Source: Epiperipatus broadwayi
Lineage: Eukaryota; Onychophora; Udeonychophora; Euonychophora; Peripatidae
Assembly: GCA_028023455.1 (NCBI GenBank)
Contig: JAQFVV010006245.1
Coordinates: forward strand, 5,701,276 to 5,765,275
Length of the DNA: 64,000 bases
Direction: 5' to 3'
Shown: piece by piece, positions 1-11,900 of the stretch
Layout: each line of letters begins with the position of its first letter
Position numbering within the stretch: the first letter of the stretch is position 1
Position numbers and translations under genes: made by a program
Notes under the pieces: generated by a model
Told to the model about the DNA's origin: nothing
Database searches by the model: none
Seen by the model: the letters and a program-made list of their open reading frames with translations, nothing else

Positions 1-1118
1 AACGAATACCCAAAATCCATTATAATAATAGTTGCATGGCAACTAAATACTATATCAAACCCATGTATCAGGCATACAGTATAGCAATGCTTATTTTCAA
101 CTAATTGACTAGCATAGATTTTATCTTATATTGACCAGACTGAACATTCATTTCCACATATCAATAGGAATAGGAATAAATAAGTGTTATGTTTATGCGT
201 GTTTGTTAAAATAAATACACATGAAATGTATGTATATTAAAATTATGTGAAGAGATAAAAATAATATTAAAAAGAAATAAATAGAGAAACTTGAATATTA
301 ATTAAATAAAATATTTAATCAAAATATTGTAACAGGAACTAATTATGAAAAAGAAAAGTAAAAAAAATCAGATAATGGATAAAATTCAATTAATATTATC
401 TAACTACTAATTGAAGTTACAGTAAAGATTGAACTGATAAAACTCCCCACCTGGATCCTTGTGGATTATATTATTACTTCAGAAAACAAAAGAGCAAAAA
501 AAGTGTAAAAAGACTGGAACAGAAAAAGGAATGGCTTTTTCTTACATCTTCATTGTTCGGGTCAACTAGAATTCCTACTGGGAAAGAACAGGGAAGAAAC
601 CAGCAGGGGACATCTTAGTAAAACACATCACTCCAAAGTTATTATGATTTTTAAATGCTTTATGGGCCTACAGGATTAAAAGATTTTAATCATGGATTAA
701 AAGATTTTAATCATGGAAAAAGTAATGTATTGCCTCTGTTCTTTATTTAATTATTGAGTATATATTAAGTGAAAGAGATTTATATTCCAAGGCAATGGAA
801 CAGGGACTTATGTAACTGAGAAGAATGTGAAATCATATGAATAGTATATATTGGTACATTTATATATCCTATTATTCTTATTTATTGTAACCTGTATTAA
901 AGTGAATGAAGAAGTTGAGCCACTGTGTGTTTTCCTTTCCTTTGTGTTCTAAAGAAAGTTAATTCCTAAAATAATTTGTTATTCTTATTCAGAGATTATA
1001 AACATAAGACATAGCAAACCTGGTGCAGTCATGAGTTTGAACAGATTTAGAGAAAAAACTAGTAGGGTAGTTATAGAAAAAAAATGTTTTGTGAACAACA
1101 GGTGGGGAATGCTGCAGA
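1..1118. other. AT-rich non-coding stretch with a 21-bp tandem duplication
   Basis: No convincing gene is visible. The only clear structure is a 21-bp unit beginning GGATTAAAAGATTTTAATC, repeated twice in tandem at 673-714. A slightly less AT-rich patch around 540-640 gives no long open frame on either strand. The stretch is probably intronic or intergenic. Confidence 0.6.
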
Positions 1119-1665
1119 ATGGCTGCTATACATGACCCAAATCAAAAACTTTTTTACTCTAAATGGAATTCAGGATAATAAATGAAAAATTACAGCATTT
1201 TTATGTTTTTCAGATAAAAACTTATAGATATAATGAATGTTTTATGACCTCCCCTCCCATCATTGATAGTGTATATTATGAGGAATTAATAAAAAACAAT
1301 GAATATTTCAATCCCCATCTATTTTGCCACATAGCTCATTTAATGTTAACAAATAGACAACAGTTTAAGGGAAAATCTACTATGAAGTTTATAATTCTGC
1401 ACTTAGAGAGATATCAAAGGATTGGGGGTGGGTCAAGGAAATGCTTTTAGATCAATTACTCAGACTGAGACAACAGTTGTTAACTGAAACTGATTTAGCA
1501 TATCAAAGTGCTATCCAGAAAGGCATAGCTTATGAGCTAATAATCGAGCAGGATCATGTTTTTAAATCTAAACTGGAAGACAGTTTTAATATTGAAGTTT
1601 TCAAAATAGAGAAAAAATATATAAACCTGTGTAAACCCAAAGTTGAAAAGGAAGACAAAATTTGA
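1119..1665 (+). pseudogene. Frameshifted protein-coding pseudogene of unrecognised family
   Basis: Three overlapping open frames follow one another on the plus strand and read as one protein broken by two frameshifts. An ATG at 1119 opens a 19-codon frame starting MAAIHDPNQKLFYSKWNSG. A second frame (1163-1450) continues with hydrophilic, protein-like sequence containing SPPIIDSVYYEELIKNN and FNPHLFCHIAHLMLTNRQQF. A third (1441-1665) carries the charged stretch LLRLRQQLLTETDLAYQSAI. The second and third frames overlap by ten bases around 1441-1450, at the point where an apparent one-base shift falls. Weaker coding-like remnants run on to about 2000 with stops. No introns are visible, so a retrocopy is possible. 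I do not recognise the family. The composition (many Glu, Lys, Gln, Tyr) is unlike a chance frame in this AT-rich DNA. The minus-strand open frame at 1601-2005 is rich in Phe/Leu/Ser and looks like an antisense shadow. Confidence 0.5.
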
Positions 1666-2491
1666 TGCTTCTGCTGTGAAAAAATGGATCGTAGAGTAAA
1701 AGTGTAGGTGGAGGTAGGAAATGTTTAAATGTTATCATAAGGGGTATCTTGCATGAGTATTTAAAAAACTTAGTAACAAAGAGAACAAGAGGAAATGGTG
1801 GTTCAGAAAAGTAAAGAAGGTAAACCCATGTGTAAGTAAAAAATACAGGAGTTGAAGGCTCACAACAATTCATGATGGAATTGCACATTTGTGGCATAGA
1901 ATTGAAAACGGAAATTGATAGTGGCTCAGGTATATCAAAAATGCTGAAGCTAGATTGGAGAACACTATCAGCAGTCAATGCTAGTATAAAACTAGAAAAA
2001 AACAAACATTAAAGCCCAAGACATAAGTGGCAACAAATTAAAGTTACTGAGGCAACACGTACTGGTTAGATACCACAAAAAAATAATAAGTTACTACTAG
2101 TTATAGTAAAAGGTAAAAATCGGTGCTATAATAGGTAAGGAATGGTTTAGTACAATAGGAATTCAGATTAGCAAAGTTTTAAATAAAATTCTGATATAAT
2201 TCAAAATATTCCACACTTTTTATTTACTAAATATATGTATATAAATAATTATATATAGATATATTTAAAAAAATGGAATCATTGTTATATACATATTAAC
2301 ATTATATACATATATTTTTAATACAATAATTGCATATATTAAAAAAAAAGGAGTTAATATTAATTATGTATAGTTGTTTTTTCATAAATAATCTTTGCTA
2401 ATCATTAATTTATTATTAAAAGTAAAAAAACTAAACGAACTGATAATTATTTGCTTATGACAATTTTTACCATTTCAATTATCTCTGAAAA

Positions 2492-2580
2492 GGTCAGCGC
2501 GACTGCCTTGCACTAGCAGGCAGTTGCCCGGGTTGCGGGTTCGCGTCCCAGCCAATGCTATGACACTTAAAAAAAAAAGT
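2492..2580 (+). repeat. Short tRNA-derived SINE, copy 1
   Basis: This is a GC-rich island in AT-rich DNA. It has a tRNA-like core: an A-box-like GGTCAGCGCG, an anticodon-arm-like hairpin (ACTGCC/GGCAGT) and a B-box-like GGGTTCGCGTCCC. After it come TATGACACTT and an A10 tract. The same order of elements, including the TGACAC-NT-A(n) 3' end, recurs on the minus strand at 51648-51737, which defines a family. Here the 5' (acceptor/D-arm) part is degraded and no proper acceptor stem forms, so this is not a working tRNA gene. The total length of about 90 bp means the body is essentially the tRNA head plus an A-tail. Confidence 0.7.
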
Positions 2581-4351
2581 TTCAAACAAAATAAAAACTA
2601 AAAATCGTTCAGACTTAATAGAAAGTTGAAAACAACAAAAATCTCTCTTTTTAACAAAACTTCTTTGATGTTTCTTTATAAAATAAAATAAAAGAGTAAA
2701 AGAAACATTTTGAGAGTCTCCAATTATAAAAATTAAAATAAAAAAAATATTATTTAATAACATAAAAATATTAATTCAAATTAAAAAAAACAACTAACTA
2801 TGCAAATAAATATTGCTTCAAAACTGTGACTTGTCAATGATAAATAGCAAAAATTGATAGTTCATAAATGATAGATCTATGTATTTCTATGACTTTGAAT
2901 TTGGGACCAAAGAAAGATGATAGATATCAAAAAATGATATGCATATAAGATGGATTGAGAATTCATTATATATATATCTAGACACCAGTGAAGAAGTGTG
3001 ACTTTTTTAGGAACGAAAGCACAATACATGGTTTTTTTAATAATGTTTTTATTTTACTTGCCACAACAATTTTCACATATTTAAAAGATCATGTATAATT
3101 TAAAATGCGATTTAGTTTCAATTATAAACCAATTTTATACTTTATTTTGCTAAGATTGCATATATACAGGTATATTCCATGTACCACCACCATATATATA
3201 TATATAGTGTCTTGTTATTTAGTCATTTTTTAATTTTTAAATTATTTTAAAATAATCTCTAAAAATTATCACACCACACCTGCATTTAGTATGGCAGGAT
3301 GATGAAATCAAAATTTTATTAAAGACAATAAATGTTTGTCAAAATATATTTTAAGTTGTAAACAAGATTTAGCCAACATGTCTATTTCTAAAATCTTGTG
3401 GGAAGTAAATGGACAAATATAAGAAAACATCCTGTTCATGGATTAAAACAAAAGCTAAAAGTTATTTTGGTCTCTAAAAATCTCAAATTTTAAAGGTGCT
3501 AATTGCTAATTTCACTGGGAAAATTTCGTTTATTAAAAATGTACTTTCATTATGGGAAAGTAATGAAGCAGTCGGATCTAAGTTCGATCCTAGCTTCATG
3601 ATCTTTCACATGTATCCAACTTCAAACCCTTGTACTAACCTTGAATTTCCGATGCAATGGGGCTTTATACGTTCAGTCCACGCTAGTTTCCTTAAAGAAA
3701 AACTATTATAAATGTGTGTTAAAATTAACTCATTTGAGATTTAAACTAATCATTTCTATTAATAAATTCATGTTAGAATTATTCATGAATTTATATATAT
3801 TATAACTGCGTGGATTGTGCGTATATATTTATAAATATTTAAATGTACATATTCGTTCTAAAGTTTCATTGCGTCGGAAATGTTTTATTTTACTTTAAAT
3901 AGTTTGTTCAAATTTTTAGTGATTAAAAGCTACATTCTTTCGATAAGCTTTCAGATTGTCCCTTTCCAAAAACAATGGGTAAAGTTTTTATTAATTAGAA
4001 AAAGATAAGTATTTAAAATGTAAGGACGGTCCTAATTAAAATCATTTTCTGATTTTAAAAATTCATTTTCTAATTAAAAAATGAATTCAAGTTAATGAGT
4101 TTGAAAACCTTATCGAAGGAATGTATCTAAAAACAACTAGTAAATTTTTGTAAGATTGATTAGGAAAGAAGTGCTAGCCTGAAGGCATCAGATACAGTAT
4201 AAAGAGCCCAGGAAAAGTTTCCAAGCAGCTATTATTCCTCATTAAGAGAAGCCATATATATTTCATTAGAGAAGAAGCCGCCCAGTTAAATTATGAAGTA
4301 AAATAGTGTTTCTACCATGGTGGGGGGGGGGGCTTAACTTCTGGAGTCTGA
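2581..4351. other. AT-rich non-coding stretch
   Basis: Low-complexity AT-rich sequence with short (TA)n tracts near 2970 and 3190 and a G12 run at about 4321-4332. No gene is supported. A 71-codon plus-strand frame at 3496-3711 has no recognisable motif and a weak start. Confidence 0.5.
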
Positions 4352-4519
4352 CTACAGTTCCTGAAGTCCCCTGAAAATCTTCAATGTGGCTGTAATATAA
4401 AAATTCATATACCAATCGTAAGCTGCCATAACCTTAGAGAAATCCTTCAAAATGTCATTCAAATAATTTTCCAAAATGCGCATCTACGTTTCATCCAACT
4501 GGACTCTGCCATGTGTAAT
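4352..4519 (-). pseudogene. Decayed coding segment M1, origin unknown
   Basis: A minus-strand frame of 56 codons has one internal stop (TAG just before the ATG at 4483-4481) and ends at TAG 4354-4352. The peptide after the ATG starts MRILENYLNDILKDFSKVMA and continues with aromatic and basic residues. Hydrophilic composition on the minus strand and Phe/Ser/Leu-rich composition on the plus strand make the minus strand the likelier sense. Codon register (low coordinate modulo 3 = 2) is the same as for the segments at 5294-5518 and 6203-6418, as if all three derive from one old insertion. Family not recognised. A retroelement or a virus-derived insertion are both possible. Confidence 0.35.
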
Positions 4520-4810
4520 TTAAGGAGCCAACCATGAAGAAATGGTAATATCTTTCTTATATGAACCACTACTTTCTCGCCGGTCTTCGAACTTTATTTT
4601 ACACTATCTTTAAATTAAGTACTGTTAAAAGCTATTCTCTTTCCTTAATGTATTAATGGTATTTTAAATTATGTAGTAATTCTCTATCTTAATCTCTAGT
4701 CTTTAAATTTAATATTTGTTAACTTTCTCTTTTTTTACAATGGCGGTTCATTTATTATATTATATATATTTATTGTGTGATTTATTTTAATGTTGTTTAT
4801 TTTTAATTAT

Positions 4811-5065
4811 ATGCCAGTAAAACTTCAACTCGATAATAATTTGCTTCGTTGCATTTGCCTTGTTAAATAACATTATATTAATTTTTATAGTAATTCTTAC
4901 CCATTAGAACTCATTGGATACAGTTCTATTAATTATCGAGTTGAAGGAGTTATACAATTTTTGCTATTTTTATTAATGGTTAATAATAATAAATTATTAG
5001 CTCAATTTTTAACCTATGCTCCTGGCCACTTTACTGAGTTTATAAGATTCATTTATTCACATTAA
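4811..5065 (+). pseudogene. Decayed plus-strand open segment, origin unknown
   Basis: From ATG 4811 an 84-codon frame is interrupted only by TAA 4868-4870 and ends at TAA 5063-5065. So few stops is unusual at this base composition. The peptide includes VEGVIQFLLFLLMVNNNKLL and looks protein-like but matches nothing I recognise. It lies between minus-strand segments M1 and M2, so the sense of the whole cluster is uncertain. Confidence 0.25.
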
Positions 5066-5293
5066 TAATATTAAAATGTTTTGCTAAAGGTTGATAAAGG
5101 GAATAAAGTGAACATATTCTAATTTAAATTTGTATTTCGGTATTAATATTCAGGGAGAGCATGATGTTTGGGGCATGATTAATATGATTCTATAATTGCA
5201 TTAAGTACTTTTTAGTTAAAGCTCGTTTGACTTTAATTCAACCTGGTCAGGTCATAACGTAAAGCATTCTTTATATAAAATGGGTTTTATTAA

Positions 5294-5518
5294 TTAAAAG
5301 ATGATTACCGAGTCATCATTTTTCCGAATGTTGCTGACGCGAGCCATCTCCTGCTTCACAGGCTTGTCCTCAGTGATATTACTGTTTGTTAAATTACATA
5401 GGAAGAAAGTATTTCCTCACTTGCTCATTTTATATTTGGAACACCAAAGGTTCAAGGCTATGACCCAACCTGGTTTTTCGTGTTCTATGGATCCTTCATA
5501 TAGGGCATCAAAGACTTG
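5294..5518 (-). pseudogene. Decayed coding segment M2, C-terminal end of an unknown protein
   Basis: A 75-codon minus-strand frame has a single internal TGA (5419-5417) and terminates at TAA 5296-5294. Its last part, including EDKPVKQEMARVSNIRKNDD, is strongly hydrophilic and looks like a genuine protein C-terminus. Upstream of the internal stop it contains EHEKPGWVIALNLW. The overlapping 95-codon plus-strand frame (5301-5588) is rich in Phe, Leu and Ser, as expected for the antisense of Lys/Glu/Asp codons, so I read the minus strand as sense. Register matches M1 and M3. Family not recognised. Confidence 0.35.
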
Positions 5519-6202
5519 TCAAATACAAGCACCCTGCTATTTTCTCAAATCACAGACAAGCCATTATTTTTCATATTTATTCTTATAGCTCATAAGTCGT
5601 CAGTACCATTTATTTCTCAGTTCCAGTAAAGCCCCCTCTCATGCTCGTAAATCGTGATGAATTGATTTTATTAAAGTCGAACAAATTCATATTTATTTAT
5701 AATTAAGTAAGTTTTCTATTAAATATTAAAGTTATGCCCTAAACATGTATCTTGCTCTTTGTGAATTGATTTACGAATGTGAAAATAAATCTCACATTCT
5801 TTCTTTTAGAATTTGAATCACAATTTCTGTCACAGCCAAATATCTTTATCTACTTTTACTTCCTCGTCGGGGCATAGATATATATATATTTCTCCTAGAA
5901 TATTGCATAATCACATTGGCATATAATAAGGACTGCCATTCTTATTGTAAATATAACTTCCGTTTAAAGACTAGAGATAATCTATATCATAATCTAAAAG
6001 TTGAACAAAATTATTATTATTATTAAACATTTTATTAACACGTTTGGTTTTTAACTTTCTTTCTTATTCAATAATTATTTTTAATATTAATGCTTGCTGT
6101 CTGTATTGGCAACCCGAACACACATATATATATATATGAGTTGACTTATAAAGATTCTTAGTTATTTTATTATACTTCATTAGAGTTAAATCAGGGGTCT
6201 CA

Positions 6203-6418
6203 TTAATCATCATCATCCGTTGAGCTAGTTCCTTGGCGCATAGTCATGTACCATCGATATATGTCATCCATTGATTTGATCTGAGCTCGTGAGTTGGGTT
6301 TGAATTCAGTTTGAACCGCCTGAGTTTGAATCCGACTTTGAGTTTGGGTTTGTTGATGTGTTGGCTTCTTTTTGACTGGTACAGTAAATAGGCTGTTTTT
6401 TGCTACATATGTACTCAG
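6203..6418 (-). pseudogene. Decayed coding segment M3, Gln/Thr-rich with acidic C-terminus
   Basis: A stop-free run of 71 codons on the minus strand ends at TAA 6205-6203. It contains a Gln/Thr-rich stretch (KKKPTHQQTQTQSRIQTQ), then SMDDIYRWYMTMRQGTSS and a terminal run of four Asp. A 71-codon run without stops and with this composition is unlikely by chance in such AT-rich DNA. The frame opens directly after a TGA, so its true 5' part is lost or in another frame. It shares codon register with M1 and M2 further along the same strand. I cannot name the family. Confidence 0.4.
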
Positions 6419-7451
6419 TCAAATTTTAAAAAGGTCTGTAAGCCGAATCCATGCTTGTTTGAATTTTAGGATCACTGAATATGCTCGAGAAATGGTGATC
6501 TTCATCTCCATCTTACATGCCAAAATAGTACAAGCCAACATAGTGATGGATAACCTTCCTGATAGAAACCTACTGCAATAGTACTTCAAGTAGAGAGCTG
6601 CTGCCTATCCAGAGCCAAGAGTTAAGCTGCTGCCCAGGAGTTAGGTAATAACCTTCATGACTACCACAAGAGCTCTCAGATGAGCTGTAATTATTAATTT
6701 TCAAAACTATAGCTATAATAAATTTAAATAAAGACCCAGTTTAAAGTCTAATAGTTCAAATCTTTCTTTTACTTCAATCTGTAAAACCAATAATAAATAC
6801 TCACTTGCTTTACTCTAAAATATCTCTCTAACATCTATTATCTTGAACCTGTTAAAGAGATAAACTTAATAATTATTTTGTTAATTAAATTCTATTTTAC
6901 TCTCATATTTGCGGTCAAATCTATGTTCTTTTATATATTTAAGTTATTAATATGTCATTTAGATATATGATGATATGCTAGTTATATTTCGAAACAGCGA
7001 GCAGATATATTTTAATAATTTTATCCTGAAGATGATATTTCTATCTTCAATTTAGTAATTATGATATAAAGCTTAGTTATATTACATCTGAATTGCTGTT
7101 TCAAAATTAAAGTTCATTAATTAATAACTGATCACCTTGTGATCATTGCAGTAATTTAAATCAACTCTGAATTCGATTTCATATCTAATTGTTATGGTTT
7201 GCTTTGTTATACTGATAAATTATGATTTTAAGCATAGTTTTACTTAATAATAGAATTCAGGCCAGGGAGATATTAATAAGGCATATTTAGTTATTTTTAT
7301 TAATTCTGATCCTCTTAAATATGTTCCCTCCTTTTTATTAAATCTGATTAGAGATATGAATTAATTGTTTGTTAAATGAGGGTATTAATATATTTAAGTA
7401 ACCCCTCTCTTTTTATAGCATATTTTAAATGTCTATAGTGAATGTACGTAG
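6419..7451. other. AT-rich stretch with scattered short open segments
   Basis: No complete gene. A plus-strand frame at 6429-6581 includes REMVIFISILHAKIVQANIV. A second at 7254-7361 includes DINKAYLVIFINSDPLKYVP. The second is in the same register as the segment at 7452-7778. They may be further remnants of the insertion at 4.3-7.8 kb, but each is too short to assign. Confidence 0.3.
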
Positions 7452-7778
7452 GGATACTTTGACCAGTTTTCTCTAAATGTTAATCAGGATTTATCCGAAA
7501 CTAAGATAACCTTTAGTTTGATGGATGACAATTCGTTATTATTATCAAGCTACATTATGGGGCATGAATATTAGAGAAACTTAAGTAACAGTCACAATAT
7601 TAATGCTGTAGTAATTAAATTATATTTCTGGTTAGCATTGTTATTTATCACTTGGAAAACTGTGATATTAAATGAATATTATGTTGGTATATTAAATTCT
7701 TATATGCATAGATTATTCACTGAGCATGAAAGTCAGCTAATACATTTAAATAAGTCCGAACACTATACTACCTGGGAC
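7452..7778 (+). pseudogene. Decayed plus-strand coding segment, origin unknown
   Basis: A 109-codon plus-strand frame is broken only by TAG 7572-7574 and closed by TGA 7779-7781. The peptide has ordinary protein composition, for example DLSETKITFSLMDDNSLLL and HRLFTEHESQLIHLNKSE. No start codon marks its beginning. It shares register with the short segment at 7254-7361. Its family is not recognised, and whether it belongs with the minus-strand segments at 4.3-6.4 kb is unclear. Confidence 0.35.
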
Positions 7779-8113
7779 TGATTACATTCCATTGTATAAT
7801 GCCTGCGAGCATCTATTAGATCTCAATGTGATCCCTAAATAGTGTAATTTAATTTATTTTGTTTTCATTACTAATAATTTTAATAAATGTATTTAAATTT
7901 ATTCTGTCTTCATTATTCTTTTATCATATCCCAATTCAGTCCACTTACTTATTAATTATATTACCAGATATTATTATACAAAATGTCAATATTATATTAG
8001 CTTAGCCATTAATGGATGTTTAGTCAAATTTTATGTGATGTGTGTTGATTAGCCATAGGGTCTCATGTTTCTACCTGTTTGGAGCTGGCTCACAATTAAA
8101 ATTAAGGCCCATG

Positions 8114-8388
8114 TGTAACCTCAGAAATGTTGCTCATATGGTGTTAAATCACAGAGTGCTGAGGAATAAGTTGGAGCTTTGTTTGGACTCTGAATCTTAT
8201 CATCCTATTTTGATCAGCTTTAATGTGTTGGACTCTGGATTTTGTTGTAACCTCAGAAATGTCACTCATATGGTGTTAAATCATGGAGTGCTGGTGAATG
8301 AGTTGGAGCGTGGTTCAGACTCTGGATCTTACCATTCCATTTCAATCAGCTTTAGTGTGTTGGACTCTGGATTTTGTTATGTGAATGT
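8114..8388 (+). repeat. 132-bp tandem duplication, open in one frame
   Basis: Two units (8114-8245 and 8246-8377) start with TGTAACCTCAGAAATGT and end with GTTGGACTCTGGATTTTGT. They differ at about 20 positions. The unit is exactly 44 codons and the plus frame 8042-8398 stays open through both, giving a duplicated peptide (CNLRNV.HMVLNH.VL). Nothing else shows that it is translated, so I class it as a repeat. Confidence 0.7.
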
Positions 8389-8410
8389 ACAAATCTGACT
8401 GTTACAATAT

Positions 8411-8912
8411 AGATAATACATTATCAATATATTTTTACCTACCAAATGCTTTTAACATTCTTAAGTTTTAATTGTAAATTAGATTTTAGCATTGTGTAAA
8501 CTTCTTATAATTAACATATAATGCATTGGTCAAACTCACTCCTTACTGTATATAAAAGCAATTCAACTGCTGATAAAAAAAATTGAAAGTCAACAGAAAT
8601 TCCATTCAAAAAATAATGGCTTTGAATTATTCATTCTTTTCTTATGTTCATCAGACTGTGATTAGTTTAAATACAGATAATACATTATTGACATATTTTT
8701 ATCTTGCAAATGCTTTTAACATTCTTAAGTTTTAATTGTAAATTAGATTTTAGCATTGTGTGAACTTCTTATAATCAATCAATAATGAGTTAGTCAAATT
8801 CATTCCTGGCCATATATAAAAACAATTCAACTGTTGATAAAAAAGTTGAAAATCAACAGAAATTCCATACAATAAAAAAAAAAGTTTGAACAGTTCATTC
8901 TTTTTTATGTTT
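8411..8912. repeat. Tandem duplication of about 264 bp
   Basis: A block starting AGATAATACATTAT at 8411 recurs at 8675. Long near-identical stretches follow, for example AATGCTTTTAACATTCTTAA in both. The second copy ends near 8912 with a poly-A-containing variant. Divergence is moderate, so the duplication is not recent. No coding potential. Confidence 0.7.
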
Positions 8913-11900
8913 AGCATAATAGTTGAGATTTTTTTTTACATTTTGCAAAATAGCTTATATACACGAATGTACTTACTGTGCTTACTACACTATTGTATGT
9001 GCAACTTGTTGGATCAATTTTGTTAGGTTGAATATGTACATATTTTAGTGAATTTTTTAAATTGAATTTTAATTAAAGCTTTTGAAAGTTTTAGTGAATT
9101 TTTCACAGAAGCATTTATTTCATTCAATACAAGGACACTTCATCCCTGATAGACACACATATGTAAATTGTAAATGTTCTTCAAAATATCTATAACAAAT
9201 AGTAAAAGTGCATTTTCCTGTTTCTATAGTAGCCTTAGATACATTTTAAATATTATTAATCTCTTTTATATTGCAAAAAAAAAAAGCAATCTCAGCCTTT
9301 GTAGAGCATATTGTTCTATTAAGGCAAACCACAAACTTCATCAGCTATGTTCAAAACCCCTTTTCTACAGAGTACATAAGCAATGCATTTTGTTTTCAAA
9401 TTGCAAAAAAGTTACTTCACACAATCATGATTTATATAATGTTTAAACAAACAATGCAATGTTAAATACATTATATAAGACTAAAACAACAATCACTGAT
9501 ACTGTTCAAGCTTCAGGTTTAATAATAAATTTACCATATTAATAAATATTAATCAGAGTAAAGTCATTATAATAGGTAGTATAACTGACCTTTCACATTT
9601 TGAAAATAGAATTACATTATCACAAATTAGTTATAAATTAAGCCACTACTGCTATGTACTTTATAAAATAGATGTTTTTGGCTCTAGTGTAGCTAACGAA
9701 CTTATAGGTTCACATAATCAAGTACTACGAGAACTTATGTTGTGTCTTTTGTTGAATAGTAGCAGTTGATAATGTTCAAGAATTATTTAAGAAGTAATAA
9801 CATATAGACAGTGATAAGTTTACTTCCATAGTTGGTATTATATATATATGGTAAAAAAGATAAACTCCCTTTTTTAAAAAAAAAAACAATAATAAAAAAG
9901 AATAACCCAGTTTATATTTATGAATCTTTCAAACATGTTTAGCATACAAACACATACATACTGTTTTAAGCACTTGGAATAAAACAAGGTTAAGAAAACA
10001 AAAAATACTCTTGTCAAGTTCCCAGTCTCAGCTGCAGAAAAGTTAAACAAGATATAAACATTCAAGGACCATAGTTTCAAAAATGTCATTCCATATCAAT
10101 TATATTAGGATCAGCATTTCTTTATTTTATTAATAATTCAATAATAGCAGATTTATATATGTAAAGAAATAAACTCTCATATATATATAACTCAATAATT
10201 GGATCCATAATGTTGTTCAAGTCAAAAAATAAAAGATTGTTTATACATTATTATGATATAACTAAGACTTCTAATTCTCTAAACACCTTTTAAACATATA
10301 AATAAAATATTAGGAAAAAAGCAAATGATTCTCAAGATACACTTCTATCTAAAAATGATATGACAACCTCTAGCCTAATAAATGTGTAAGTACAAGAACA
10401 TTAGACCCCATATTGTGTGTTGGAAATTCTACTTAAATGATGCACATCAAGCTGTTACATTTGTATGACTCATTTATTTTAAGCTTCTGAATCGTAAAAT
10501 TTAAAAAAGAATTATTATTGAAATAATTCTGTATGGAGTTACTAATTTCTTTGTGCTTTTTTTTCCTCTTGTAATTATTTTGCCTCATTATCTATAATTA
10601 TGGGTATATTAGAATGCCCTTTAGCATATTATTTATAATGAAATAAAGTATGCATTAAAATGAATGAAATACATTTTTAAATAATGTGAACATATTGATA
10701 ACATATGTATATGCTTGAAAGGTAACTCTCAGCAATGCTTTAGTCAAAATCACATACTATAACTCTTAATCATATACTCGCAAAGAGAATTATAGTTATA
10801 GAATCTACATAAACACGTACACCAATATTTCATTATTATTCAGTGTTTAGCTTCATGCAGAGTAAACAGACAAATACTTAATATAATATTTGAATATATT
10901 TATTATAATAATTTTAAATAATAATTAATAATTGTATTAATTAATGGGTACTAAAAATGTGAAAATGGTAGCCATATAAAATAAATCTATGAGTATATTA
11001 CAATTAATTATTCAGTTGGTCCTGATAACAAATTACAAATATGGCATAGATATTAAATTATTAAGTATGTGGCAAACACTAACTGAAGCTCAATGGTCTA
11101 AACATGTTTATCTAGCTTAACCCAGATGTGAACATATTCACATGCATAGCCATATATGCATTTTTTTATATTAAAATATACTTATTTATTTACTTATTAA
11201 ATCAACTTTCCAGAAGAAAATTATGTTATTCTTTTAATAATATCTAATTCTTATGGATACAAACTTATAATTGGCTTTTTCTTGTTTAAAATAATTTTCA
11301 TAAAATCGGGATATTCTTTTCCGGACAACCTTCTCAATTTATTTATGTAATTTTGTATAGTATTTTTTTAATGCTAGAGTTAAATCTTTGATTAAAATCT
11401 GAACATAACATGCACAATGTATGTAACTGTTATTAGTTTTTTTTCTATCAGCAGAAATTTTTTACCATGCATATATACATAGATAGATAACCCTGTAATA
11501 GGTGACTTAGTTAACAGGTAGAAAAATTCTAGATAACTTTCATCTTACATTAAATATCTATATGGCTCAAATTATAAAAAGGCAATGATGATTTGTTTAT
11601 CAGATTTTTACAAATGTATAGCGTGATAGTTTCTATAAAAGTAATACTAGCACACATTTTCTGTGAGGCCACAAACTTTAAACAGTTGGGAAATCTTGCT
11701 TGAAATAGAAGCATTCTGTACATGGCAAACCGTTGAAATCATGTATGCCTCAATATTTATATCTATCTTGTAGGAATTGTCCAGATAAATAAAAAAAGAG
11801 GGTTAAAGAGTACTTTTTTTTTAATTAATAAAAATAAATCAATTCTATCAATACAATGATTATTTTTTCTCTTACATTTGCAAAAACAAAATAAATTTAT

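Noticed and set aside
5301-5588. 95-codon plus-strand frame
   Set aside because: Composition fits the antisense of the hydrophilic minus-strand segment M2. No motif recognised.
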